NCBI RefSeq assembly: GCF_020524485.1
Contig: NZ_JAIVLF010000008.1
Coordinates: 1 to 64,000 of the forward strand
Direction: 5' to 3'
DNA length: 64,000 bases
Source of the DNA: Novosphingobium profundi
Lineage (GTDB): Bacteria > Pseudomonadota > Alphaproteobacteria > Sphingomonadales > Sphingomonadaceae
In this document: positions 52,032-61,444 of the stretch, in pieces
Layout: every line of letters starts with the position of its first letter
Numbering within the stretch: position 1 is the first letter of the stretch
Notes under the pieces: model-generated
What the model saw: the letters and a program-made list of their open reading frames with translations, nothing else
What the model was told of the DNA's origin: nothing
The model's database searches: none
Position numbers and translations under genes: made by a program

Positions 52032-52625
52032 TCAGTCCTTGCAGATGGTCAGGCCGCCCAGCGCCTTCGAATTGGCGGTGCCTTGCTGAGCGATCGTCTC
52101 CGAGCGGGCCGCGACTTCGATGAAGAGCGCGATGAGCCCAGCGGTGTTCTGGGGCGGAAGCGGCGAGAGCAGGTCGATGGCAAAATCGATCTCCTCGCAC
52201 GATTCCAGGTGAATGGCCTGCGCGACGAGGCCCGATACGGTGGCATCGACGAGCGGCTTGAGCGTTTCGTCGGGCAGCTGTGCAGCGATCGCTCCCATGC
52301 CCTCGTCGCGTCCGCGGCTAAGCTTCAGGAAGGCCGAACGCGCTTGCGGCCAGTATTGCTCGCGCGGGCCGGAGTAGCGCTGGACAATTTCCTGTCCATG
52401 GGTGGACAGGAACGCGTCGGCGGGGAGCGCCTGGCGGCAGCGCCGTGCCGTCCCGTCGATTACCTGCGGAAGCGAATAGGTCAGGACCGAACGGGCTTCA
52501 CCGCGGGTCAGGCAGGCCTGTGTGGCTGCGCTGGCGAGCGTTGGACACACGGCGATGCTGGCGGCAAGTCCTGCGGCCAGCCCGCGGCGCGCAGACTGTC
52601 GAACGCGAGAAGCAAATCGGGTCAC
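52032..52625 (-). CDS. Exported protein of unknown function
   Basis: 197 aa. A Sec signal peptide (about 33 residues, ending TLASAATQ) is followed by a mostly helical domain with four cysteines in the mature part (QACLTRG, ARRCRQAL, LESCEEID, LTICKD), probably two disulfides. I recognise no family. It lies 27 bp after ispDF and 1 bp before pncC, so it is co-transcribed with them. In other alphaproteobacteria a phosphatidylglycerophosphatase gene often takes this place; this is clearly not one. Contains the hairpin at 52391. Confidence 0.75.
   Translation of the reverse strand: MTRFASRVRQSARRGLAAGLAASIAVCPTLASAATQACLTRGEARSVLTYSLPQVIDGTARRCRQALPADAFLSTHGQEIVQRYSGPREQYWPQARSAFLKLSRGRDEGMGAIAAQLPDETLKPLVDATVSGLVAQAIHLESCEEIDFAIDLLSPLPPQNTAGLIALFIEVAARSETIAQQGTANSKALGGLTICKD
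52391..52410. repeat. Perfect hairpin CCTGTCCA/TGGACAGG inside a gene
   Basis: Eight-base arms around TGGG. Same CCTGTCC/GGACAGG core as the hairpins at 41746, 44329 and 50863, here within the exported-protein gene. Confidence 0.6.
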
Positions 52626-52652
52626 CAGACGTCTCCTTGAAATGCCTTGGGG

Positions 52653-53837
52653 TCAGACCCGCACGAGGCTGACGGCGGCCTGGGCGGCAATGCCTTCGCG
52701 GCGGCCGGTAAAGCCCAGCTTCTCGCTGGTGGTCGCCTTGACGCTGACAAGCTGCGGGTCGGCGCTCAGGATTTCGGCCAGGCGCGCGCGCATCGCGTCG
52801 CGGTGGGGGCCGATCTTGGGCGCCTCGCAGATGATTGTCACGTCCGCATTGCCGAGCGCGTAGCCAGCCTCGGCCACGAGCGAGGCGGCGTGGGCGAGAA
52901 AACGGTCCGAGGACGCGCCCTTCCAGCGCGCGTCGCTGGGCGGAAAGTGCTGCCCGATATCGCCCGCCGCAATCGCGCCGAGCAGTGCATCGACGAGCGC
53001 GTGGATGGCCACGTCAGCATCGCTGTGGCCCGCCAGCCCGTGGGTATGCTCGATCTTGACGCCGCACAGCCACAGGTCTTCGCCCTCTTCCAACTGGTGG
53101 ACGTCGAACCCGGTGCCCACGCGCATGGGCGGGGCGGCGGGAGTGAAGTCGTGGCTGTAGGTCAACTTGTGCAGGGCTTCGTCTCCTTCGACGAGGGCAA
53201 TGTCGCAGCCCCAGGCCTGGGCGACCTGGGCGTCATCTCCGGCGCTGGCCGGGCTGTCCCAGGCCCGGTGGGCGTCGAGAATTTCGGCGAATCGGAAGGC
53301 TTGCGGGGTCTGGACCCGCCTCAGGTCCTCGCGCCGCGCGCTGGCTCCCATGCGCGGCCCATGCGCGCCGGGTTCGGCGTGGGCAAGACTGTCGACCACC
53401 GGGAGGACGGGGATTGCGCCCTTGTGGTGCTCTAGTGCGGTGAGCAGCCGTGCGATGACGGCCTGGGGCAGGATCGGGCGGGCGGCATCGTGGATCAGGA
53501 CATGCTCGGGCTGCGATCCGGCCAGCACTTCAAGGCCAAGGCGCACCGATTCCTGCCGGGTCTCGCCGCCTGCTGTAAATATCACCCCGGCGATGCCGGA
53601 AAGCGCCTCACGTGCGACAGGTCCTGCATTTTCGGGTATCACCACGCAGATCGGAGCGATTTCAGCGGCGGCCAGGGCCTCCACGGAATGACGCAGGACC
53701 GGCTTGCCGCGCCAGTTCGCGAACTGCTTGGGAAGGGGCTGTCCGGCGCGCAAACCCTTGCCCGCAGCCACCACGACAGCGGCGGCCCTGGGGGTGTCGG
53801 ATATGGCGCGGGGGGAAGTCGAAGTGCTCTGCGTCAT
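52653..53837 (-). CDS. ispDF: Bifunctional IspD/IspF enzyme of the MEP isoprenoid pathway
   Basis: 394 aa from ATG 53837. The N-terminal IspD part (about 1-235) transfers CMP to methylerythritol phosphate and has AAVVVAAGKGLRAG, VLIHDAARP and RVQTPQAF; the C-terminal IspF part (about 236-394) forms the cyclic diphosphate and has GTGFDVHQLEEG with the zinc ligands and AGHSDADVAIHALVDALLGA. The fusion is common in alpha- and epsilonproteobacteria. IspD and IspF catalyse non-consecutive steps, with IspE between them. Confidence 0.96.
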   Translation of the reverse strand: MTQSTSTSPRAISDTPRAAAVVVAAGKGLRAGQPLPKQFANWRGKPVLRHSVEALAAAEIAPICVVIPENAGPVAREALSGIAGVIFTAGGETRQESVRLGLEVLAGSQPEHVLIHDAARPILPQAVIARLLTALEHHKGAIPVLPVVDSLAHAEPGAHGPRMGASARREDLRRVQTPQAFRFAEILDAHRAWDSPASAGDDAQVAQAWGCDIALVEGDEALHKLTYSHDFTPAAPPMRVGTGFDVHQLEEGEDLWLCGVKIEHTHGLAGHSDADVAIHALVDALLGAIAAGDIGQHFPPSDARWKGASSDRFLAHAASLVAEAGYALGNADVTIICEAPKIGPHRDAMRARLAEILSADPQLVSVKATTSEKLGFTGRREGIAAQAAVSLVRV

Positions 53838-53918
53838 CGCGATTGCGGGTAATCGCTTGCTGCGGCGAGGGCAATCCACTATGCGCCTGCCTGTTTTTTA
53901 GGCAGTACTGCACAAGAT

Positions 53919-54947
53919 ATGACTCGACACGACACTCACCTGCCGGCCGCGCCCGCGCTCAAGCCCATCGACATCGGTCCTGTGCGGATCGACTGTCCCG
54001 TCGTGCTCGCGCCGATGACGGGGGTTTCCGACCTTCCGTTCCGCAAGATGGTGCGCAGCTTCGGCTCCGGTCTCAACGTGACCGAGATGATCGCCAGCCC
54101 GGCGGCGATTCGCGAAACGCGCGTTTCGGTGCAGAAGGCGATGTGGGATCCGTGCGAGGACCCGGTTGCCATGCAGTTGGTCGGCTGTGAGCCCGAGCAG
54201 ATGGGCGAGGCGGCGAAGCTGGTTGAGGATCGCGGCGCGGCGATCATCGACATCAACATGGGCTGCCCGGTGCGCAAGGTCGTGAACGGCGATGCGGGTT
54301 CGGCGCTGATGCGCGACGTGCCGCTGGCGACGCGCCTGATCGAGGCGACGGTCAAGGCGGTCAAGGTCCCGGTCACGGTCAAGATGCGCATGGGTTGGTG
54401 CCATGACAGCCTCAACGCCCCTGAACTTGCGCGTATTGCCGAGGATCTGGGGGCCCGCATGATCACCGTCCACGGGCGCACCCGCAACCAGATGTACAAG
54501 GGCAGCGCGGACTGGAGCTTCGTGCGCAAGGTCAAGGACGCGGTTTCGATCCCCGTCATCGTCAATGGTGATATCTGCGGTATCGAAGACGCGGCAAACG
54601 CTCTGGAGCAGTCGGGCGCGGACGGCCTGATGGTCGGGCGCGGCGCTTACGGCAAGCCCTGGATCCTCTCGCAGATCATGCAGTGGTGGCGCGGCCAGGA
54701 AGTCGCTGCCGAGCCCGATTTCGGCGCGCAGTACGCGATCATCCGCGAACACTACGAAGCGATGCTGGAGCATTATGGGCGCGACACAGGCGTCAAGATG
54801 GCCCGCAAGCATCTGGGGTGGTACGTCAAGGGCATCAAGGGCTCGGCCGAGTTCCGCAACCGTGCGAACTTCATCGACGATCCCGATGAAGTGCTGCGCG
54901 CGCTGGCCGAGTTCTACGCCCCCTTTCGCGAGGCCCAGGCCGCATGA
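53919..54947 (+). CDS. dusB: tRNA-dihydrouridine synthase (DusB/NifR3 family)
   Basis: 342 aa. FMN enzyme that reduces uridines in the tRNA D-loop. APMTGVSDLPFR at the start of the barrel, catalytic Cys116 in INMGCPVRKVVNGDAGSAL, FMN-phosphate contacts in VNGDICGIEDA and MVGRGAYGKPW. In alphaproteobacteria the gene (also called nifR3) leads the ntrBC operon, as here: its stop overlaps the ntrB start (54944-54947). Confidence 0.95.
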   Translation: MTRHDTHLPAAPALKPIDIGPVRIDCPVVLAPMTGVSDLPFRKMVRSFGSGLNVTEMIASPAAIRETRVSVQKAMWDPCEDPVAMQLVGCEPEQMGEAAKLVEDRGAAIIDINMGCPVRKVVNGDAGSALMRDVPLATRLIEATVKAVKVPVTVKMRMGWCHDSLNAPELARIAEDLGARMITVHGRTRNQMYKGSADWSFVRKVKDAVSIPVIVNGDICGIEDAANALEQSGADGLMVGRGAYGKPWILSQIMQWWRGQEVAAEPDFGAQYAIIREHYEAMLEHYGRDTGVKMARKHLGWYVKGIKGSAEFRNRANFIDDPDEVLRALAEFYAPFREAQAA

Positions 54948-56068
54948 GCGAGGCGGCGGGCATCACCTTGCCCGAAGCTGACCGCGTGCTGGCCAGCCTG
55001 CCGCAGGCGGTCGTGCTGCTCGAGCCGGGGCTGCGCATCGCCTCGGTCAATCCGGCGGCAGAACAGTTCTTCGGCCAGTCGCTGCGGCGTCTGGTAGGGG
55101 TGGGCCTCCGCGAATTGCTCGACGTGACGAGCCCGCGCGTGCTGGATCGCCTGGACGATTACGAGACGCCGGTATCGGCGCGCGAACTGGCGGTCCAGGT
55201 CAAAGGCATGGGCATGCGCCGGATCGATCTCAATGTCGCGCCGGTCGCCGACCATCCGCGCTGGCAGGTCCTGATGATCCACGATCACACGACGGCCGAG
55301 GCTCTGGGCGACGATTCAGGCGGTTTTGATGCCGCTGCGCTTCGCGGACCCGAGATCATGGCGCACGAGATCAAGAACCCGCTTGCCGGGATCCGCGGGG
55401 CCGCGCAGCTCCTGGCGCGCCAGGTTGACGAGAAGGGGCACGCGCTGACCCATCTTATCACGAGCGAGGTGGACCGCATCGCCGATCTTATCGGGCGCAT
55501 GCAGGACCTTAGCCGCCAGACGGCCCCCGCGATGGCGCCTTGCAATCTGCACGAGGCGGCGCGCCGCGCGATTGACGTGATCCACGCCGGACGTGCCGAG
55601 CACCCGGAATACTGCACCATCCAGGAGGAGTTCGATCCCTCTCTGCCCCCGGTCCTGGGCAGCGCGGATGCCTTGGTGCAGGTCATCATCAATCTGCTGT
55701 CGAACGCGATGGAAGCCAGCCTCTCGCAAGTCGTGCCGCGCGTCATGGTGCGCACCCGCTTTGCCAGCGGGTTACAGCTGCACACCACCGAGGACGGCAA
55801 GCCGCTGCGACTGCCGGTCGAACTGCGCGTGACCGACAATGGTGAAGGCGTGGCGCCGAGCCTTCGCGAGCATATCTTCGAGCCGTTCGTCACCAGCAAG
55901 AAATCGGGACAGGGGCTGGGGCTGCCGCTCGTGCGCAAGCTGGTACGCGAGATGAACGGGCGTATCACGCATGAGCGCGACGACGTGAAGGGGCTTACGC
56001 ACTTTCGCGTTCACTTGCCGCTTGCGAAGGAAACACGAAAGACACTCTTGGGAGGGAGGCCATCGTGA
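54944..56068 (+). CDS. ntrB: Nitrogen-regulation sensor kinase NtrB
   Basis: 374 aa, cytoplasmic. An N-terminal PAS domain (about 15-125), the phosphorylated His in AHEIKNPLAGIRGAAQLL (about His140), and the ATP-binding domain with N-box VIINLLSNAMEA, DNGEGVAP and GQGLGLPLV. It phosphorylates NtrC when nitrogen is short, under PII control. Overlaps dusB and ntrC by four bases each. Confidence 0.95.
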   Translation: MSEAAGITLPEADRVLASLPQAVVLLEPGLRIASVNPAAEQFFGQSLRRLVGVGLRELLDVTSPRVLDRLDDYETPVSARELAVQVKGMGMRRIDLNVAPVADHPRWQVLMIHDHTTAEALGDDSGGFDAAALRGPEIMAHEIKNPLAGIRGAAQLLARQVDEKGHALTHLITSEVDRIADLIGRMQDLSRQTAPAMAPCNLHEAARRAIDVIHAGRAEHPEYCTIQEEFDPSLPPVLGSADALVQVIINLLSNAMEASLSQVVPRVMVRTRFASGLQLHTTEDGKPLRLPVELRVTDNGEGVAPSLREHIFEPFVTSKKSGQGLGLPLVRKLVREMNGRITHERDDVKGLTHFRVHLPLAKETRKTLLGGRPS

Positions 56069-57489
56069 TCGAAGTCCTGTTGGTCGAGGACGACCCCTCG
56101 ATCGCGCTCGTCATTGATGCGGCACTGGTCGCCGAAGGTGCGAACGTGACGCATGTCGAGACGCTTGCCGAGCGCGACCGGCTTTTGCAGCAGCAGCGTT
56201 TCAGCGCGCTGGTGACCGACGTCATGCTGCCCGATGGGGACGGGATCGAGACCTTGGGCGTGGTGCGCACGCTGTGCCCCGAGATGCCGATCGTCATTCT
56301 CTCGGCGCAAAACACGCTCGACACCGCCGTACGCGCGACCGACACCGGGGCCTTCGAGTATTTTCCCAAGCCCTTCGACATCGATGAACTGGCGCGCACG
56401 GTGTGCCAGGCGGCGGGCAACGCGGGCGGTGGAGATGCTCTGGAGGATGAGGACATCGTCGAGGATGGCCTGCCGCTGGTGGGCCGCAGCCCGGCGATGC
56501 AGTCGGTCTTCCGCATGATCACGCGGGTCCTGCGCAATGATCTGACCGTGCTAATTCTGGGCGAATCGGGGACGGGCAAGGAACTGGTCGCCGAGGCCAT
56601 CCACCAGCTCGGCAATCGTCGGGCCGGGCCGTTCATCGCGGTCAACACCGCCGCGATCCCGGCCGAACTCATCGAAAGCGAGCTGTTCGGGCACGAGAAG
56701 GGCGCCTTTACCGGCGCGGTTGCGCGCCATGTCGGCAAGTTCGAGCAGGCCGCGGGCGGCACGCTGTTCCTCGACGAGATCGGTGACATGCCGATGCAGG
56801 CGCAGACGCGTCTGCTGCGCGCGCTCCAGTCGGGCACGATCCGCCGCGTGGGCGGGCAGGAAGACATCCGCCTCGACGTGCGCATCGTCGCGGCCACCAA
56901 CAAGTCGCTCGAACCCGAGATCGCGGCCGGACGCTTTCGCGAGGACCTGTTCTACCGCCTCAACGTGGTGCCCATTCACATGCCGCCGCTGCGCGAGCGG
57001 CGCGACGATATCGAGGTCCTGGCCCGCCATTTCCTCCAGCAGGCGGCAAGCGAGGGGCTGCCGCGTCGCCAGCTGACCCCGGCGGCCTCGCGCCTGCTGG
57101 GCGAGCAGGCCTGGCCGGGCAACGTGCGCGAGCTCAAGAACTTCATCTACCGGCTCACCCTGCTGGCGCGTGAGGACATGATCGACGTCGAGGTTGTTGT
57201 CCCGCTGCTGCGCCAGGCGGCCAGCGCCGAGACTGCCCCCGAGGGCGATCCGGACAGGTCCGATATCGAGGCGGCCATCGTCCAGTGGCTGGAGAGCGCG
57301 CAGCCCGCCTCTGGCACGATCTACGCCTCGGCGCTCGCGGCGCTGGAGCGCCCTCTCTTCGCCTCGATCCTGCGCCAGACCGCGGGAAACCAGCTGCGCG
57401 CGGCGCAGGCCCTGGGGATCAACCGCAATACCTTGCGCAAGCGCTTGAGCGAACTGGCGCTTGACCCGGAGGAATTCGCCCGGCGTTAA
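56065..57489 (+). CDS. ntrC: Nitrogen-regulation response regulator NtrC, sigma-54 activator
   Basis: 474 aa, GTG start overlapping the ntrB stop. Receiver domain with Asp52 (LVTDVMLPDG), AAA+ domain with Walker A GESGTGKE (166-173), the sigma-54 contact motif GAFTGA (213-218) intact, Walker B LFLDEIGDM, and a C-terminal Fis-type helix-turn-helix (QLRAAQALGINRNTLRKRL). Activates nitrogen-assimilation promoters. Confidence 0.96.
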   Translation: MIEVLLVEDDPSIALVIDAALVAEGANVTHVETLAERDRLLQQQRFSALVTDVMLPDGDGIETLGVVRTLCPEMPIVILSAQNTLDTAVRATDTGAFEYFPKPFDIDELARTVCQAAGNAGGGDALEDEDIVEDGLPLVGRSPAMQSVFRMITRVLRNDLTVLILGESGTGKELVAEAIHQLGNRRAGPFIAVNTAAIPAELIESELFGHEKGAFTGAVARHVGKFEQAAGGTLFLDEIGDMPMQAQTRLLRALQSGTIRRVGGQEDIRLDVRIVAATNKSLEPEIAAGRFREDLFYRLNVVPIHMPPLRERRDDIEVLARHFLQQAASEGLPRRQLTPAASRLLGEQAWPGNVRELKNFIYRLTLLAREDMIDVEVVVPLLRQAASAETAPEGDPDRSDIEAAIVQWLESAQPASGTIYASALAALERPLFASILRQTAGNQLRAAQALGINRNTLRKRLSELALDPEEFARR

Positions 57490-57613
57490 TCTTCATAGGG
57501 GCAGACGGCGATGCGGGCACGGCGTCGTCTCGCCGATATGTGCCTGCAACCGAACGCACGACGCAGATTTGGAACTTGCGCTGGCGCAACAGGGGTGTTG
57601 TATAGGTGCAACG

Positions 57614-59830
57614 ATGAGTGCAGTACCCGCGACACGACGAAACTGGCCACGGTGGTGGAGGCGATTCCAGATCGCGGCGCGCCGGGCCAACATCTTCGCG
57701 GTGATTGCCGCGCTGTGCGTGGTCGCCTTCGTGGTCATGAGTTCGATCACTTGGATCAGCCTCAATTCGGGGTGGGATGCGGCGCGCCCCATTCCTTCCA
57801 ATCTGACGGCCACGCTTCTGGTCGGCATGCTGGTGCCCGCGATGGCGCTGATCGTGCTTCTGGGGCGCTACATAGCCCTGCAACGCGCGGCGGAGAGTAT
57901 CGGCGGCACCGGGCAGATGCACGTGCGCCTCGTGTTCATTTTCTCGCTCATTTCGGCGATCCCGACGCTGCTCGTGGTGGTCTTCGCCTCGTGGCTGTTC
58001 CAGTCGGGTGTCGAGTTCTGGTTTTCCGACAACTCGCGTGGCCTCCTCGAAAACGCGAACAAGCTGGCACGGGGCTACTACGAACAGACGGTGCGTGACG
58101 TGGGTTACGAGTCTGCGGCGATGGCGCAGGATTCGCGTGTCACCCTCGAAAGCCATCCTGTCGTCAGTCCGACTTTCCAGCGTTTCCTTGCCGAGCAGGT
58201 CCTGCTCCGCAATCTGTCGGTTGCGGCAGTCATCCAGATCGACTCCAATGGGGAGCAGCGCACCCCGATCATCGTTGATCCGGACAACAAGTCCGAGAAC
58301 AACCGTTTGAGCAAGGAAATGCTCGAACGCCTCGACAAGGGCGAACCCTATGTCGCGGAATCGAAGAACAACCGCATCGTTGCGGGCGCACCGATCGAGC
58401 GCCAGTCGGGTGTCTACCTGCTGGTCGCGCGCACCAATGACCTTGTTTCCCTCAGTCAGGGGCAGCGCGCCGAGAACATCGTGCAGGCCTACGAGGTCCT
58501 GACCAGCCGTGCGCGGATCATGCAGCTGCAGTTCAACGTCGCGCTGTTCGTCGGTTCTCTGGCGCTGGTCGGGCTCTCGGTCTGGTTCGCGCTGCGCTTT
58601 GCCGACCGGCAGGTGCAGCCGCTCTACGAACTGGTGGAGGCCGCGCGCCGCGTGGGGGCGGGCAACTACTCGCTGCAATTGGAGGGGCGTACCGGCACCG
58701 ACGAGATCGGCCTCCTCAACCGCGCCTTCAACCGCATGACCGCGCAGATCGACAAGCAGACGCAGGCGCTTCTGGGCGCCAACCGCCAGCTTCACGAACG
58801 CCGCCTGTTCATCGAAGCCGTTCTGGAATCGGTGACTTCGGGCATCATTTCGCTCGACGAGAAAGGCTGCATTCTCCTGATGAACAGCTCCGCGCTCAAG
58901 CTGACCAATCAGGACGACGTGCCCGAGGGTATGCCGATTGCCGAGTTGGCCCCGGCCATTGCGACCATGATCGAGAGCGATGATCGCAGCGGCATCGTCC
59001 AGTTCAGCCGGGGCGGCGAACTCCTGACCCTCGCCGTGAAGACGAGCCGTGATGCAACCGGCCACGTCATCACCTTCGAGGACATCACCCGTCAGTTGGT
59101 CGACCAGCGCACCGCGGCCTGGTCGGACGTTGCGCGCCGTATTGCGCACGAGATCAAGAACCCGCTCACGCCGATCCAGCTGGCGACCGAGCGTCTCAGC
59201 CGCCGCTACCGCAAGCAGATCACCGACAACCCGGAGCTCTTCGAGGACCTCACAGCCACGATCATCCGGCAGGTCGGCGACTTGCGTCGGATGGTCGACG
59301 AGTTTTCCTCGTTCGCCCGCCTGCCCAAGCCCGTGTTCCGCGCAGAAGACCCCGTGGCGCTCACACGCCAGGCCTTGTTCCTTCAGGAAGTCGCACGTCC
59401 CGACGTCGACTTTACCTTCGCGGCCGAGGGCGAGATCGGCACCATCGATTGCGACCGCCACCAGTACGGCCAGGCCATGACCAATGTTCTCAAGAACGCG
59501 GTCGAGGCCACCGAGACCAAGGCCCGCGAAGCCGGGGAGGACTACAAGGGACGGATCGCGGTGGACATGACGGCCAGCGAGGACTGCATTCAGGTGCGCA
59601 TCGCTGACAACGGCATCGGCCTCTCGCAGGCACGCGAACGGATCATCGAACCTTACGTCACCACCCGCGAAAAGGGCACCGGACTTGGCCTCGCGATCGT
59701 CAACAAGATCGTCGAGGAACATGGCGGCGACATGACCTTTACCCCCGCCGAGGGCGGCGGGACCGTGGTGACAATGCGCTTCGCAGCGGACCCGCTGCTG
59801 CGCCAGCGCAAGCAGGAGGCCGCCGAATGA
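57614..59830 (+). CDS. ntrY: NtrY membrane sensor kinase
   Basis: 738 aa from ATG 57614. Three hydrophobic segments in the first ~110 residues and one before the HAMP domain (about 310-330) frame an extracytoplasmic region; then HAMP (FADRQVQPLYELVEAARRV), PAS, the His box RRIAHEIKNPLTPIQLATER and the catalytic domain (ADNGIGL, GTGLGLAIV). Partner of NtrX; linked to nitrogen, redox and envelope signals in alphaproteobacteria. A 124-bp gap separates it from ntrC, so it probably has its own promoter. Confidence 0.94.
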   Translation: MSAVPATRRNWPRWWRRFQIAARRANIFAVIAALCVVAFVVMSSITWISLNSGWDAARPIPSNLTATLLVGMLVPAMALIVLLGRYIALQRAAESIGGTGQMHVRLVFIFSLISAIPTLLVVVFASWLFQSGVEFWFSDNSRGLLENANKLARGYYEQTVRDVGYESAAMAQDSRVTLESHPVVSPTFQRFLAEQVLLRNLSVAAVIQIDSNGEQRTPIIVDPDNKSENNRLSKEMLERLDKGEPYVAESKNNRIVAGAPIERQSGVYLLVARTNDLVSLSQGQRAENIVQAYEVLTSRARIMQLQFNVALFVGSLALVGLSVWFALRFADRQVQPLYELVEAARRVGAGNYSLQLEGRTGTDEIGLLNRAFNRMTAQIDKQTQALLGANRQLHERRLFIEAVLESVTSGIISLDEKGCILLMNSSALKLTNQDDVPEGMPIAELAPAIATMIESDDRSGIVQFSRGGELLTLAVKTSRDATGHVITFEDITRQLVDQRTAAWSDVARRIAHEIKNPLTPIQLATERLSRRYRKQITDNPELFEDLTATIIRQVGDLRRMVDEFSSFARLPKPVFRAEDPVALTRQALFLQEVARPDVDFTFAAEGEIGTIDCDRHQYGQAMTNVLKNAVEATETKAREAGEDYKGRIAVDMTASEDCIQVRIADNGIGLSQARERIIEPYVTTREKGTGLGLAIVNKIVEEHGGDMTFTPAEGGGTVVTMRFAADPLLRQRKQEAAE

Positions 59831-59903
59831 AGGCGGCCATGCGGGAACACAGGCGCTTCGCGCTTGCTAGGAACGACACGAGAAACAAGAAGAAGATTGG
59901 GCC

Positions 59904-61301
59904 ATGGCACTGGAAATCCTGATTGTTGACGACGAGCGTGATATTCGTGAGCTCGTTGCCGGGGTTCTGAGCGACGAGGGGTACGATTGCCGCACGGCGG
60001 GCGACAGCACCCAGGCGCTCGAGGAAATCGACAAGCGCCGCCCCTCGCTGGTGCTCCTCGACGTGTGGCTGCACGGAAGCCGCCTTGACGGTCTCGAGGT
60101 GCTCGATGCGATCAAGGCGCGCGAGCCCGAACTGCCGGTCATCATCTTCTCGGGCCACGGCAACATCGACACCGCCGTGGCGGCCATCGGACGCGGTGCG
60201 GTCGATTTTATCGAAAAGCCCTTCGAGGCCGAGAGGTTGATCCACCTCGTCGGCAAGGCGACCGAAACCGAGCGCCTGCGCCGGGAGAATGCTCAGCTGC
60301 GCCAGGACTTCTCGACCGGAGAGGAGTTCACCGGTTCCAGCGCCTCGATCAACCAGGTGCGCGCGACCCTGAAGCGTGTGGCCAACACCGGCAGCCGCCT
60401 GCTCATCACTGGGCCCGCCGGATCGGGCAAGGAAGTGGCCGCGCGGCTTCTCCACGCCTGGAGCCCGCGCGCGGACAAGGCCTTCGTCAGTGTCAACTCG
60501 GCGCGTATCACGCCCGAGCGCTTCGAACAGGAGCTCTTCGGGGAGGAAGCCGAAGGCGCGTTGGTGCGTCCGGGTCTCCTGGAAACCGCCGATGGCGGCA
60601 CGCTGTACCTTGATGAAGTGGCGGACATGCCGCTGTCGACCCAGGCCCGGATCCTGCGCGTTCTGACCGATCAGGCCTTCGTGCGCGTGGGCGGGACGCG
60701 CCAGATCCGCGTCGACGTGCGCGTGGTGTCCTCGACCTCACGCGACCTTGAGAAGGAAATTTCCGAGAGGCGCTTCCGCGAGGACCTATTCTACCGCCTC
60801 AATGTCGTGCCCGTCGCCATTCCGGCGCTGCGCGAACGGCGCGACGACATTCCCGCGCTCGTCGATCATTTCTTTGCGCGTTACGCCAACGAGCAGGGCG
60901 TCGCGCCGCCGCAGGTTTCGCCCGAGGCCATGACTGCGCTCCAGGCGTACGAGTGGCCCGGCAACGTGCGCCAGCTGCGCAACGTGGTCGAGCGCACGGT
61001 CATCATGGCCCCGCGCGAGAAGCTGGACCGGATCGAGCCCGACATGTTGCCCCCGGAAATCTTCAACGCCCGTGGCGGTGGCGATGGCGGCGTGGCGGTG
61101 ATGATGAGCGCGCCGCTTCGCGAGGCGCGCGAGAGCTTCGAGCGTGAGTACCTGCGCGTCCAGATCCGGCGGTTTTCCGGGAATATCTCGAAGACCGCCT
61201 CGTTCATCGGCATGGAGCGATCGGCGCTGCACCGAAAGCTCAAGCTGCTCGGCATGTCCGAGCGCAAGGAGGAGGAAACCCCCGGCGAAGGCGAGGGGTG
61301 A
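59904..61301 (+). CDS. ntrX: NtrX response regulator lacking the GAFTGA motif
   Basis: 465 aa. Receiver domain with Asp53 (LVLLDVWLHG), AAA+ domain with Walker A GPAGSGKE (170-177) and Walker B LYLDEVADM, and a C-terminal Fis-like helix-turn-helix (NISKTASFIGMERSALHRKL). Where NtrC has GAFTGA this protein reads EEAEGALVRPG (about 214-224), so the loop that touches sigma-54 is absent. It is therefore expected to act as a classical DNA-binding regulator or repressor with sigma-70, as has been argued for some other alphaproteobacterial NtrX proteins. Confidence 0.94.
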   Translation: MALEILIVDDERDIRELVAGVLSDEGYDCRTAGDSTQALEEIDKRRPSLVLLDVWLHGSRLDGLEVLDAIKAREPELPVIIFSGHGNIDTAVAAIGRGAVDFIEKPFEAERLIHLVGKATETERLRRENAQLRQDFSTGEEFTGSSASINQVRATLKRVANTGSRLLITGPAGSGKEVAARLLHAWSPRADKAFVSVNSARITPERFEQELFGEEAEGALVRPGLLETADGGTLYLDEVADMPLSTQARILRVLTDQAFVRVGGTRQIRVDVRVVSSTSRDLEKEISERRFREDLFYRLNVVPVAIPALRERRDDIPALVDHFFARYANEQGVAPPQVSPEAMTALQAYEWPGNVRQLRNVVERTVIMAPREKLDRIEPDMLPPEIFNARGGGDGGVAVMMSAPLREARESFEREYLRVQIRRFSGNISKTASFIGMERSALHRKLKLLGMSERKEEETPGEGEG

Positions 61302-61444
61302 GACACGCGTAAGGCAAACGACATAACTTTCGGATTTACTGCATTGCAGCAAGCGGGTAATTTCGATTCGCTTACGGCATGATCCGGGATGGGCATGCCA
61401 GATCGCGGACCGCATCAGCGGCCGCCAAAAAGAAGGAGAATACA

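Noticed and set aside
57419..59722. A 767-codon open frame antisense to ntrY
   Set aside because: Shadow of the kinase gene; repeats of Asp/Arg/Gly typical of complement reading.
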